From assembly GCA_963784995.1 (NCBI GenBank), contig CAWATZ010000001.1, positions 868,001-932,000 on the forward strand: a stretch of 64,000 nt of DNA, given 5' to 3'. Each line of letters begins with the position of its first letter. Positions within the stretch are counted from its first letter, which is position 1. The notes beneath the pieces are model-generated. The model was not told the DNA's origin. It searched no databases and saw nothing but the letters and a program-made list of their open reading frames with translations. Positions 30,801 through 41,800 of this stretch are shown here, piece by piece. The position numbers and the translations under genes were made by a program. Origin of the DNA: CAWATZ01 sp963784995. Its GTDB lineage: Bacteria; Planctomycetota; Planctomycetia; Gemmatales; Gemmataceae.

Positions 30801-32526
30801 TCCCGATCAGGTCGACCGCACCGCCCGCGCCGCGGACCGTGCCCAGGGCGCTGGTCTTGAAGGAACCGCCGAGGTAGACGGTCGAGTCGATCTCCCGGAT
30901 GGTGCCCGCGTTGCTCCAGGAACTCTCCAGGTCGAGACTGTCGCCGTTGAGCGCCTGGAGAGTGCCGGTGCTGCTCCAGGCGGTGCCGCTCAGGCGGATA
31001 TCCCCGCCGGCCACGTCGGCGCTGATCGTCCCCTGGTTGATGAAGTTGGCGGTCCCCGCATCGATCCGTCCCCCGGTGCCGTGGACGGTGACGTTGGCGC
31101 CGATGGTCAGCGTGGCGTCGGCGTAGAGCCCGTTGAAGGTATTGCCGTCGGTGAAATCCACGGTGCCGGTGCCGCCCAGGGTCTGGGCGCCGTCGAAGTT
31201 GAGGGAGTATCCCTGGGCGATTGCGACCGTGCCATTCTCCAGGGTTAACCCATTGGTGACGCGCGTGTGAAAAGCGGTCAAGTCCAGGGTGCCGGCCAGG
31301 GTCACGCCGTTCAGCGTTGGCTGACCCTGATAACCTCCGGCGACGGCGCGCAGGACGTTGCTGCCGGTGGTCGTGACCGTGCCGCCGTTGATCTGGCCGC
31401 CCTGGAGGTTCCAGGAGCCGGTGCTGTCGTTGAGCACCAACCCGGGAGCGTTATTGTTGTTCAGCACGCCAATCAGGTTGACCGTGCCGCCGGTGCGGTT
31501 AAACGTGCCCAGGTCCGCCGGGGTGAACGTGCCGCCCAGGTTGAGGGTGCCATTGTTGACGCTCAAGGTGCCGGTGTTGCTCCAAGTCGCGGTCGATTGG
31601 CCGGCGTAGTTGTAGACGTACAGCGTGCCGCCGTTGCTGGCCTGGAGAGTGCCGCTGTTGGCCAGGCCGCCGTCGGTCAGGATGCTCAGGCTCCCCAACG
31701 GCGTGCCGGTGGGCTGGCCGGCCTCATCGGCGGCGATGGTGCCCTGGTTGATAATGCTGCCGCCGGAGTTGTTGTAACTAATGGCCGAGGTGCCAAAGAC
31801 ACCGTTCTGGCCGTGGACGGTGACATTCGGGCCGACGGTCAAGGTCTGACCGGCGGGGATGCTGACGGTGTTGAACTGGTTGGCTCCGAAGAGGAGGCTG
31901 CCGCTGCCGCCCAGCGTCTCGGTGGCGCTGAAGACCAGCGCGCCGTCGGTCGAGCCGTTCGCGCTGCCCAGGTCGATGACGCCGTTGAGGGTCAGCCCAC
32001 CGGTCACGCTCACGGTCGAATTGGTGTTCGTCGCCTGGTCCAGCACGCCGTCGAGCGTCACCGCGTTCAGCGTGTTCGTTCTCCCCAGGGCGGTGAGTAT
32101 CGTGCCCGATTGCACCGTCGCGCCGTCCAGCGTCCCTCCCGACAGGGTGAATGTGTTCGTGCTGCTCAGCGCGCCGCTGACGGTGAGGGTGCCGCCGGAC
32201 AGGGTGAAGTCGTCGGTGACCGTCAGGCTTTTGACCGTGGCCGCGCCGGTGGAGTGCGTGACGCTGATCCCGGCGACGTCGATCACGGCATCATCGCCGC
32301 TGCCTGGCCCGCCGGTGCCAAGCACCGGGTTATAGTTGCTCCAGTGGCTCGGAGTAGCCCAGTCGCCGGAGCCTCCGACCCAGTTGACCTGGGATGGCAG
32401 GATTCTGTCTTCCAGCGCTTCAAGGACAACGCGGACCGGCAGCCCGCGCTTCTGCTTCGCCGGGCGCCTGCCGGCCTGGACGGGCTGAGAAGGACGCTTG
32501 AACCACCGCCACCAGGAAAACAACAT
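21859..32526 (-). CDS. Giant exported protein with LEPR-XLL signal, beta-solenoid repeats, CARDB-like and RHS/YD repeats (two frameshifts)
   Basis: About 3,550 residues reconstructed. Start ATG at 32526 (MLFSWWRWFKRPSQPV) leads to VLEALEDRILPS. Then, in order: ~950 residues of GGTLTVSGALSS-like solenoid repeats (32.4-29.5 kb); after a frame shift near 29535, a CARDB-like domain (SSITVNNVTPAHATGTTGQDITVGYTVEN) and an IPT-like stretch; after a shift near 28510, an RHS region with many YD repeats (YDSQGRLTNEHGDNN, YGYDAMGNRT) and the RHS core ending near 25450 (DDGRFIQRDPIGLAGGNNLYAYVRNNP). Unusually, ~1,200 residues follow the core: a small hydrophobic region, Ig-like repeats (GSGIASYSVYVSDNGG), MBG domains, a Big_3-type domain and degenerate RTX-like GGPGNDVL repeats. 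Both shifts are one-base changes. Secreted or surface; role unknown. The 72-bp element lies 84 bp upstream. Confidence 0.82.
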
Positions 32527-32610
32527 GGTACACCATCCCTTGGTTGATGGAAGGAAGAAGCCAACACGGATGGTCTGCCCTAGAATGGCGACGGCGACCT
32601 CTCCCGGCGC

Positions 32611-32682
32611 GCAGACCGAGCGCCGGGGCGGTGCCGGGCCGGTGGGGGGCTTGCTTGGCGGTAAGGACCCCACCGGCCGCTT
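32611..32682 (-). promoter_or_regulatory. 72-bp conserved upstream element, copy D
   Basis: Same sequence as copies A and C, placed 84 bp before the ATG of the giant RHS-type gene and 55 bp after the stop of the WD40 kinase gene. The spacer to the start codon is longer here because of an extra ~25 bp before the ribosome site, while the CATTcTAgaGCAGACC-like motif keeps its distance to the block. Confidence 0.6.
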
Positions 32683-32737
32683 TCGTTGCGTGTCAGCAGT
32701 CCGTGGCTCCTGGCCGGAAAGGGCCAGTGGCCACGTG

Positions 32738-35700
32738 TCAGCGCCCGGCCGGCTCCTCTGGCCGCGGGGTGGCATCCCAGATGGTTTCCACGCTCCCATC
32801 GGTCCCGGAGAGATCACGGCCGAGCAAGCGGTGGCCGTCCGGGCTGAAGGAGAGACAATAGCCTATCCAGGCTTTTCGCTGACCGTCCCTTTTCAACTGC
32901 AGAAATTCGCTGCCCGTGGCGGTATCCCACAGCTTGACTTCATAGGATCTGGGGGTGCCAGCCCGGGCCACCCCGGCAACCGCAACCGAGGCGAGGCGCT
33001 GGCTATCCGGGCTGAACGCCAGGTCAAAGGCCCTGCCGGAATGCCCCTGCAGGCGCAGCAATTCCTTGCCGGTGGCGACGTCCCAGAGCAGGACGACCCC
33101 CAGGTCCTCGGTAGACCGGGCGGTCGTGGCCAGGATCTTCCCGTCGGGGCTAAACGTCATCGGGCCGAGCCCGACCTTGTCTTTGAGCGTCAGCAGCTCC
33201 GCCCCGGTGGCGGTGTCAAGCGCGACGACCTCGGAGGAGTAGGACGGGGCTCGATCGCGCCGGACGGCGACCGGCACCAGAACCGCGACCCGCGACCCGT
33301 CCGGGCTGTACTTGCACCAGGCGAGATAGCCCACCAGGGTGGAGAGGGGTTTGGTGGAGAGGAGGGTCTGTGTGTCCACGTCCCACAGCGTCAGGTCGCC
33401 CTCCCGCCCCCGGTCGTCCGGGACGCGTTCCAACATCGCGACTTTCCGACCGTCGGGGCTGATCTCCAGGGCCAGGGCCTTGGTGTCGCAGGCAAAGACG
33501 ACCCGGAAGGTGTCCAGGTCCCAGACCCTCACTCCGCCTCCGGGAATGGCCAGGACCAGTCGTCGGCCATCGGCGCTGAACGGGGGGGACTCCCTGGGAT
33601 CCCAGCCCGCGCCCCGGTAGCGGGGGTCTTTGTCCCACTGCAGGCTCAGCCGCACCTTGCCTGTCGCGGCCTCCCAGACCTTCACCGCGCCGCCACGATC
33701 CTCGGAATGCACGTACCGGCCGTCGGCGCTGACGTCCCGCGCAGGAGCGAGGCCTTGTGCTCCTTGAAGGACAGGATTTCCTTGCCGCCGGCGTCGCGGA
33801 CACTCACCTCGGGCCGAGCGGCGTCGTCGTCGGGAAGCCGGCCGTGGATTCGGAAGGGGACATACACGATCTGCCGGGTGCCGTCGCGGCTCCGGAGCGT
33901 ATAAGCGCCCGGGTCCACGAGCTGCTTCGGCCGGTCGCCGGCCGTGGCGTCCCACTCCTTGATGACCCCCTGCCCGTCGGCCGAGTAGAGGCGAGTGCCG
34001 TCCGGGCCGAAGGCCACCCCGATTACCGGACCGGTGTGCCCCGCCAGAGTCAGGAGGGCTTCGCCGGTCGTGGTGTCCACGATCTGGCCGGCCGAAGCCC
34101 GGTGGCGGGACCACACGGCGAGGCGCCGCCCGTCGGGGCTGTAGGCGATCTGGTAATCCGTCGCGGCGGGCGGCACCCGGAAGGTGAGCAGCTCCTTGCC
34201 GGTGGCGGCGTCCCACACGCGCCCCGGCTTTCCGGCTGGGGCCGGCAGTCGGACGGCGGCCAATCGGCTGCCATCTGGGCTGAACGTCACCGTCGAGGAG
34301 CAGCTGACGAGCCCCGGCGTTTCCCCACCCAGGTTGGGCAGGTTCGGCCAGCCCATCTTCAGCACACGCTTGCCGGTCGTGGCATCGCAGACCTGCAGGT
34401 CGAAGGCCCCCGCCCCGCCGTTGGCGGACTTGCTGGCCACGGCGAGGCGCGTCCCGTCCGGGCTGAACGCCAGCGGCAGGAAGATCAGGGGATCCTCCAG
34501 TGGAGAAATCTCCCGGCCGCCGGCGACGTCCCAGACTTTCAACACGCCCAGGGGCCCGGGCTGGCCTGGCGTCCGCACCGGGATCCAGCGACCCTCCGGG
34601 CTTCGTTCGAGCTGGCCTAGTGTCCGCGCCGCAAGCCAGCGACCGTCCGGGCTCAGTTCGATTTCCGTGGCGAAGCGCCCGTCCACGCCGAAGAGCTCCT
34701 GCCGGGTCGCGACATCCCACACCGTCAGCCGCATGGGGGCATTGGGTCTGCCGAGGATTCCCGAAAAGAGCAGGGCGAGCCGCCGGCCGTCGCGGCTCAA
34801 CGCCAGGACGATGGGGGATCGGCCCGTCAGCGCGGGCAACACAGCCACTTGCCGGCCCGTGCTCAGGTCCCTCACTTCGACCGGACTGGGCTTGCCGTCC
34901 GCGCCGAGGGTGATCGCGGCGTACCGGGATCCTTCGGGGCTGAAGGCGAACGTCGGGTGGCGGACAGGGAACCCGACCAGGGCGGGGACCGAGGCCAGGG
35001 GGCCGGGCAGTTTCCAGGTGCGCAGCTCGGCATGCGCCAGCCGGTCGAAGTAGTGCCACTCGAAGCCGCGGAGGTCCGGCTCGCCCGGCCCGGGCCGCTG
35101 CTGCCGGAGCAATTCGCGGACCAGGACCAGGTTGTTTGCCTCCCAGGCTGTCTGGATCTGGTTGGCCCGCGCCTTGTACAGGGCGACCCGCAGCTCGTCC
35201 CGCGCGTCCTGAGCCACCCGCTCGCTGGCGACGGCGGCCGCCCGGGCTCTTTCTTTATCGTCGCGATCGACGAGCGCCGCTGCTTCGGCGCGGGTGGCGC
35301 GGAAGGCTTGCCAAAGACTGGCCACAACCCCGGCGATCAAGAGCAGCAAGCAGGCGGCCGCCGTGCCGAGCAGGCGCCGATGCTTGCGGGCGAACTTCTT
35401 GAGCTTGTACCCCACCGCTGGCGGGCAGGCCTGCACCGGCTCGTCGTTCAAGTAGCACTGGACGTCGGCGGCGAAGGCGGTGGCGGTTTCGTAGCGTCGG
35501 CTGCGGTCCTTCTCCAGCGCCTTCATCACGATCCAGTCCAGCTCGCCGCGGAACAACCGGCTCAGCTTGCTGGGATCGCTCCGCCGGTTCGCGAAGACGG
35601 TCGTGGCGGCCTGACCCAGGGTGGTGACTCGCGTGCTCGGCCGGGCCGGCTCCTCCTCGCAGATGATTCGGCGGATCTCGTCGTAATCCGCCTCACGCAG

Positions 35701-36582
35701 CCGTTCCTTGTTGAACGGCGTCGTGCCGGTCAGCAACTCGTACAGCAGCACGCCGAGGGAGTAGATGTCGCTGCGGGTATCCACGTCCAGACCGCTTTGC
35801 CCGGCCTGCTCCGGCGACATGTACAAGGGTGTGCCGACCATCTGGGCGAAGCCGGTGAACAGCGTCTTGCCGGTCAGTTTCTCCCCCAGTGCCTTGGCAA
35901 TGCCGAAGTCGATCACCTTCACCACCGGCATGGTGTCCTGGACGGTAACCAGAACGTTGGATGGCTTCAGATCGCGGTGGATGATCCCCTTCTGATGGGC
36001 GTGCTGGACCGCCTGGCAAAGGTGGACGAACAGTCCCAGCCGCTCGCGGGGGGTGAGCTGGTTCTGGTCACAGTACTCTGTGATCGGCAGCCCCTTGACC
36101 AGGTCCATGACGAAGTATGGCCGACCGCTGCTGGTCTGCCCGCCATCGAGTACCCTGGCGATGTTGGGGTGGTCCATCAGGGCCAGGGCCTGGCGCTCCG
36201 CCTCGAAGCGGGCCACCACCTGGCGGGTGTCCATCCCCGGTTTGAGCACCTTCAGCGCCACCTTGCGGCGCACCGGCTGGGTCTGCTCGGCCACGAAAAC
36301 GATGCCGAAGCCGCCCTCGCCGATCTGCTCCAGCAGCTTGTACGGCCCGATGACGGTGCCGGGCCGTTCGCGAAATGGCTCATCCACGGTGCAGGCCAGC
36401 CCACAGGCCGGGGCCTCCAGAAAGCTCGCGCTCTCTTCCAGGGCCTTGAGCAAAGCCCGAACCCTTTGGCCGATCGCCGCGTCGCCGCAGACCAGCTGCA
36501 AATAGGCTTCGCGCGCCTCGCGTGCCTCGATGTTGCGCGCGACCTCAAAAATCGCTTGTTCGTCCAGAATCATGGCGGCCAT
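32738..36582 (-). CDS. Ser/Thr protein kinase with WD40 repeats, one frameshift
   Basis: About 1,280 residues. Start ATG 36582 (MAAMILDEQAIFEVARNIEAREAREAYLQ). Kinase motifs GEGGFGIV, VALKVLKPGMD, HRDLKPSN, VIDFGIAKA, MSPEQAGQ are complete. A transmembrane segment (LLGTAAACLLLLIAGVVASLW) at residues ~410-430 is followed by a short coiled coil and WD40-like repeats (FSPEGSRYAAITLG, LALSRDGRRLALLFSG, VAFGPDGTRLYSADGQGVIKEWD). A frame shift near 33735 continues as DVSADGRYVHSEDRGGAVKVWEAATGK and ends VETIWDATPRPEEPAGR. The N-terminal ~300 residues are nearly identical to the kinase at 15250-18644, while the propellers differ, so sensing parts diverge faster than the catalytic part. Pairs with the sigma gene at 36688. 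Confidence 0.9.
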
Positions 36583-36687
36583 CGAAGAGTCCTCTGCCCA
36601 GAGGTCGGCTGGGGGCTATGAGTGATAGTGCGAAAACGAGTGGCGATTTCCCCGACAGAAAAAGCGCTTTTTCTGAAAAATGTCGGA

Positions 36688-37260
36688 CTAGGGTTGCTGG
36701 TCGGATGCGGCGGCCAGCTCGACGCGCAGCCATGCCTTGGCGTAAGCCCAATCAGCGTCAGCCGTTGATTCCGCGATCCCGAGCGTGGCCGCTGCCTGGC
36801 GAATGGTCAAGCCGGCAAAGAAGCGCAACTTGACCAGTTCCGCTTTGCGACTGTCCTGGTGGGCCAGCCGGTCAAGCGCCTCGTCCAACGCGAGCAGATC
36901 GATGTCCCGGCTGGGAGCCGCCACGTGCTCCTCGTCAAGCGGGACGCGCTGGCGCTGGCCGCCGCCCTTGGCGCTGTTCTTGTGGCGCGCTTGCTCCACG
37001 AGAATCCGTCGCATCGCTTCCGCCGCGGCAGCGAAGAAATGGCCGCGGCTGTTGAACTGCTGCGCCTGCTCGGTATCCACCAACCGTAGGTAGGCCTCAT
37101 GCACCAGCGCCGTCGCCTGGAGCGTCTGACCGGGCTTCTCCTGAGCCAGCTTCTGGGCGGCCAGCTTGCGTAACTCGTCGTAGACCAGCGGCAAGAGTTG
37201 GGCAGCGGCGTGGGGGTCGCCCTGCTCGATGGCGGACAGGATGCGCGTGAGGTCACTCAT
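36688..37260 (-). CDS. ECF sigma factor (kinase-linked planctomycete type)
   Basis: 190 residues from the ATG at 37260 (MSDLTRILSAIEQGDPHAAA). Region 2 (ALVHEAYLRLVDTEQAQQFNSRGHFFAAAAEAMRRILVE) and region 4 (LTIRQAAATLGIAESTADADWAYAKAWL) are intact. It differs from the 18749-19321 gene at only a few residues. It does carry the shared promoter block upstream, so the two near-identical sigma factors have different upstream regions. The kinase starts about 106 bp downstream. Confidence 0.93.
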   Translation of the reverse strand: MSDLTRILSAIEQGDPHAAAQLLPLVYDELRKLAAQKLAQEKPGQTLQATALVHEAYLRLVDTEQAQQFNSRGHFFAAAAEAMRRILVEQARHKNSAKGGGQRQRVPLDEEHVAAPSRDIDLLALDEALDRLAHQDSRKAELVKLRFFAGLTIRQAAATLGIAESTADADWAYAKAWLRVELAAASDQQP

Positions 37261-37266
37261 CGGCAG

Positions 37267-37345
37267 CACCGGATGAAGGGAGAAAGTCGTCTGGTTGCAG
37301 TATACCGGCCAGCAGCCTCAACCTCCAGCGTCTCGTCACCGGGTG
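37267..37345 (-). promoter_or_regulatory. Conserved promoter-like block upstream of sigma gene (copy 3)
   Basis: TATACT at 37304-37299 read leftwards, with TGGAGG 17 bp upstream. The block directly follows the stop codon of the P450 gene, and the same P450-tail/promoter junction recurs at 42661-42832. Confidence 0.58.
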
Positions 37346-38707
37346 TCAGGACTTGAGCCGTTGGGTGAGCACCAACTCCACGCCGTCGTTCGGCGCCAGC
37401 GCGACGCCACGCCGCACCGGGTGCGAGCAGTGGTCGGGTGGTCGGCCGAGGCTCACCTGCGTGAAGAGAGTACTCAGCACGACCTTCATCTCGTACAGTG
37501 CAAACGCCATCCCCAGACAGGTCCGGTTGCCGCCACCGAAGGGGAACCACTCGTGGCCGGCGTACTTTCTTTCCAGGAAGCGCTCGGGACGAAACTTCTC
37601 GGGTTCGGGGTAAAGGTCGGCGCGGCGATGCACCAGGTGGCTGCAAGGGCACAGCACCACTCCGGCCGGATACGTATGCCCACCCGCCAGGAAGGGCTGC
37701 TTGGTCAAGCGGACGACGAACGGGAAGATGGTCCGGAGGCGCAGGCTCTCGCGGATGGCGGCGTCCAGGTACTCTAGCCGGCCCAGCTGCTCCGCGCCCG
37801 GCGGCAGGCCGCCGGTTGTCTGGCGCAGCTCGTCGGTGATGCGGGCCACCACGTCGGCCCGGGGGACGATCTGCTCCAGGGCCCAGGCCAGGGCAATCGA
37901 GGTCGTATCGTGGCCGGCCAGGACCAGGGTCATCAGCGCATCCCGGATTTCGTCGTCGCCCAGAGGTCGGCCGTCCTCGTGAGTCGCGGCTAGAAGATCG
38001 GCGAGCACGTTCTCCCCCCGGACCGCAGAGGGCTGCCGGCGCCGGGCGTCAATGAGGGAGTACAGAGAGGTATTGAGGGCGTGCATCTGCCGGTAAAACG
38101 GCAGCCAGCGGACCTTCTGGAGGAAGCGCACCGGCAGGATCTTGACCAGAATGAGCGAATAGCGGCTGCGGCCCTGCGCCAGCAGACGCTGGACCTGCAC
38201 TTCGATCTCGTCCCGCTGCCGACCGGCCTCCAGTCCAAGGACGGCCTGCAAGATCACACGCAGGGTGATCTGCTGCATCCATTCAAGGATGCAAAAGGGC
38301 CTGCCCATCGGCCAGGCGGCCACGGCCTCCAGGGTCGCCGTCCGCATGGCCTCGAAGAAGGACCGCATCCGCTCCCCCTTGAGCGGCGGCAGCAGGATGC
38401 GCCGTTGCTTCACGTGAGGTTCATCGTCCAGCACCAGCACCGAGTTGGGCCCGACGGTGGGAATCAGGAACTCGTTCCCTTCACCGGAATGCAGGACGTG
38501 CCCGTCACCGCGAAACACGTCTCGCACCGCCTCGGGCGCGGCCAGCATGACGAACTTGCCGTAGCCGGCAAACCGCAGCAAGAACCTGTCACCGTAGCGG
38601 CGGCCGCACTGTTCCAGGAACGGCAGCGGGGCCTGAGAATAGCGCAGCATTTGCCAGAACGCCGGCGTATTCGGCCCGGGAGCGATGCTGGATCGAGTTA
38701 GATGCAC
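37346..38707 (-). CDS. Cytochrome P450
   Basis: 453 residues. Start is GTG at 38707, four bases after AGGAGGA; the open frame upstream runs into a hairpin repeat and is not coding. Heme-thiolate monooxygenase: I-helix AGHDTTS, K-helix ExxR in ESLRLR, the PERF-type segment RPERFLERK, and the heme loop FPFGGGNRTCLG with the axial Cys. No membrane anchor is seen at the N-terminus, so it should be soluble. Substrate is unknown. It resembles the bacterial CYP110/CYP102-like group by eye, but this is a weak guess. It lies between two sigma/kinase modules; a fragment of a second copy is at 42739-42832. Confidence 0.93.
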   Translation of the reverse strand: MHLTRSSIAPGPNTPAFWQMLRYSQAPLPFLEQCGRRYGDRFLLRFAGYGKFVMLAAPEAVRDVFRGDGHVLHSGEGNEFLIPTVGPNSVLVLDDEPHVKQRRILLPPLKGERMRSFFEAMRTATLEAVAAWPMGRPFCILEWMQQITLRVILQAVLGLEAGRQRDEIEVQVQRLLAQGRSRYSLILVKILPVRFLQKVRWLPFYRQMHALNTSLYSLIDARRRQPSAVRGENVLADLLAATHEDGRPLGDDEIRDALMTLVLAGHDTTSIALAWALEQIVPRADVVARITDELRQTTGGLPPGAEQLGRLEYLDAAIRESLRLRTIFPFVVRLTKQPFLAGGHTYPAGVVLCPCSHLVHRRADLYPEPEKFRPERFLERKYAGHEWFPFGGGNRTCLGMAFALYEMKVVLSTLFTQVSLGRPPDHCSHPVRRGVALAPNDGVELVLTQRLKS

Positions 38708-38754
38708 GTGCTCCTCCTGCCCTGCGGGCGTTGAGAGGCTTGCCTGGTAGGAAA

Positions 38755-38807
38755 GTAGCCGGCACACTCCGTGTGCCGAACGTCGGCACACGGAGTGTGC
38801 CGGCTAC
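38755..38807. repeat. Hairpin repeat with 25-bp perfect arms
   Basis: Arms at 38755-38779 and 38783-38807 around a 3-base loop; the core is GTAGCCGGCACACTCC. It occupies the gap between the kinase stop (38804) and the P450 start. The same GTAGCC-plus-hairpin layout occurs at 59327-59396. No T tract, so a simple terminator is not certain. Confidence 0.75.
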
Positions 38808-41800
38808 TTCCTATCAGCTCCGCTGTCCTGTTTCAGGACTTGCTCCGCCTCGCGGTGCAGCAGGTGCAAATCGAGTCGGTGGGCCCAGGAGAGCAGCAGG
38901 GTGTGACCGGCTCCTGCGTTGGGTTTCTCCGGGGCGTTCGTTTCGATCCACTGCGTCACCTCTTGCAGCAGTTGCTTTGCTTCCGTGCCGCGTCCCAGGC
39001 GGTGGTAGGCCATTGCCAGGGTGAGCTTTCGCCAATGGACCCCGAGGTGCTGCGGACCAGCGCGAATGGCTGCTTCCAATTTGGCAACCGCGGCCTCCAG
39101 GTCACCCTTGCGGTAGAGGGCAGCGCCCAGGAGCCCCACGTACTCCGCATTCTGCGGCTGCCGGGCGGCCAGCCTTTCGCCGATCTGCACCGGCCGCGAC
39201 AGGTCGGCCACCGCGTCCGGAGCCAGCTTGCAGACGATCACGACGTAGTGTTGTTCCGATTGACCCAGCCGCTTCAGCAATTGCTCACAAAGGGCGCGAT
39301 ATTCCTTCGTGCGCTGGGCCCGCAAGTGCAGCACGGCCAACGGATACCACACCCCCAACACGTCCTCCGATCCAAGCTCAATCGCTCTCGTGAAATCGGC
39401 AGTGGCCTTTTCCCAGTCGCCCAGCTGGCCGTGGAAATGACCACGTGCCTGCAAGGCCTGTGCCCTTGCCGACGCCGGCAGTTTTTCGAGCATCCCCGCG
39501 GCCCCATCATAAACCTGCCGCGCTTCTTGAACGTGGCCCGTGTCGGCGAGGAATTGAGCAAGGATCCGGCGATAACCGACCGCTGTCCACGGGTAGCCTG
39601 GAAGAGTGGGAAAGTCCTCTGCCAGCCTGTCGGACAGCTCAACGACCCGGCGATACGCTCGCTCCGCCTCCGCGAACCGCTTGAGTTTTGTCAGCAGCCA
39701 GGCGTGTTGAAAGTGAGCCCCGGCTTGACGCCAGCGATGATGAGGGCCCGAAGGAAAGTCGGCGGCGTATTGGTCGAACAGGGGAATCGCGCGGCAGCAC
39801 ATCGCTTCCGCCTCCTGCAATCGGCCGTTTGTCCCAACCACCTCGGCCAATTGCGTGAGCGTTTCGGCCAGCTCAAGCTGCAGCCAGCGTGATGAAGGAG
39901 AATTCGCGAGGGCCTTTTCAAAGAACAGGACTCCTTGCCGGCAGGCAGCTTCGGCTTCGGCAAGGCGGCGCTGCTTGCTCAGGACCACGCCCAGCTCCTG
40001 GTAGGTCAGTGCCCGGTCCCAAAAGCTCGTCGTCGCCCGCGTCAAGTCAAGGTTGCGCTCAAGGACCTGTTCGGCCTCTTCCAGCTCGGCTCGCTGGGCG
40101 TTGGCAATGAGACCCCGAGGAAACACAAGGGCGTTCGCCAGACGGTTGCGGGCCGTCACCACCTGGTCCCGATAGGGGCGGGAGTCGGGGAATTCCTTGA
40201 GCAACCCTTCCGCGACCGCGACCGCCCGCCGGAGGGCTTTCGCGCCGTCCTCGTACTTGCCCTGGTTCCTGAGGACCAATGCGAAGCCGATGGAGTACGA
40301 GACCAGCTTGGCGCGGATGTTCGGTTCGCGGGGAGAGTGGGCCTGCAGCTCCTCGAGCATCGCGAAGCCTTTGCGGTAGGCATCTTCCGACTTCGGATAG
40401 TCACCGAGCCCAAAATGCAGGCTGGCCATGCGCAGATAGGCCAGGGCGGTCTCCCGACGAATGGCGGGGTCGTCACCCCTTCGAGCGAGAAACTTCTGAT
40501 AGAACTTCAGCGCGTCCTGCAGCAACTCTCGGCGCACCGGTTCCATCAGCGGCACGCCCTGCAAGCGCTCTTCCGAAACCCGTGTCAGCATCTGGTCCAC
40601 GGCGGCGAGGGCATCCTTGAGGTTATCTGTGGCCTCCTTCGCGCTTGCCGTGGCTGCCCTGAGGGCCTTCGTCTTTTCTTTTGCTTCCTCGCTGATTCGC
40701 GCGTTACTGACGACAAGACTGCCCACCGCCAGCAGCACGGCAAGGGCGAAGACGCCGAGGGTCGCCAGGGCCCTCTTGTTCCGCCGGGCGAACTTGCGGC
40801 AACGATACCAGCGCGACGGCGGGCAGGCCTGCACCGGCTCATCGTGCAGGTAGCGCTGCACGTCTGCGGCGAAGGCGCTGGCCGTCTCGTAGCGGCGGTT
40901 GCGGTCCTTCTCCAGCGCCTTCATCACGATCCAGTCCAGCTCGCCGCGCAGCAGCCTGGCTCAGCTTCGCCGGGTCGCTCTGGCGCTGGCCGACACCGTG
41001 CGCCGCGGCCGCGCCCAGCGTGCTCAGCCGCGTGCTCGGCCTGGGCGGCTCCTCCTCGCGGATGATCCGCCGCATCTCGTCGTAGCCCAGCCGCCTTGCA
41101 GCCGCTCCTTGTCGAACGGCGTCGTGCCGGTCAGCAGCTCGTACAGCAGCACGCCCAGCGAATAGATGTCGCTGCGCGTGTCCACGTCCAGCGCCGCTCC
41201 TCTGCGCCTGCTCGGGGCTCATGTACAGCGGCGTGCCGATCATCTGGGCGAAGCCGGTGAACAGCGTCTTGTCGGTCAGCTGCTGTCCGGTGGCCTTGGC
41301 GATGCCGAAGTCGATCACCTTGACCACCGGCGTGCCGTCGTGCAGCGTGACCAGCACGTTCGACGGCTTGAGGTCGCGGTGGATGATCCCCTTCTGGTGG
41401 GCGTGCTGCACCGCCTGGCAGACGCTGACACGAACAGCTCCAGCCGTTCGCGGGATCGTGCAGCTGGTTCTGGTCGCAGTAGCTCGGTGATGGGCACGCC
41501 GCGGACCAGCTCCATGACGAAGTAGGGCCGGCCGGCTGCGGTCTCGCCGCCGTCGAGGACGTGGGCGATGTTCGGATGGTCCATCAGCGCCAGGGCCTGC
41601 CGCTCGGCCTCGAAGCGGGCGACCACCTGCCGCGTGTCCATGCCCGGCTTGAGGACCTTCAGCGCCACCTTGCGGCGGACCGGCTGGGTCTGCTCGGCCA
41701 TGAAGACGATGCCGAAGCCGCCCTCGCCGATCTGCTCCAGCAGCTTGTACGGCCCGATCACCGTGCCGGGACGCTCGCGGACCGTCGGTTCATCGACCGT

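Noticed and set aside
38755..38807. Classic rho-independent terminator
   Set aside because: The hairpin is strong, but no T tract follows on either strand.
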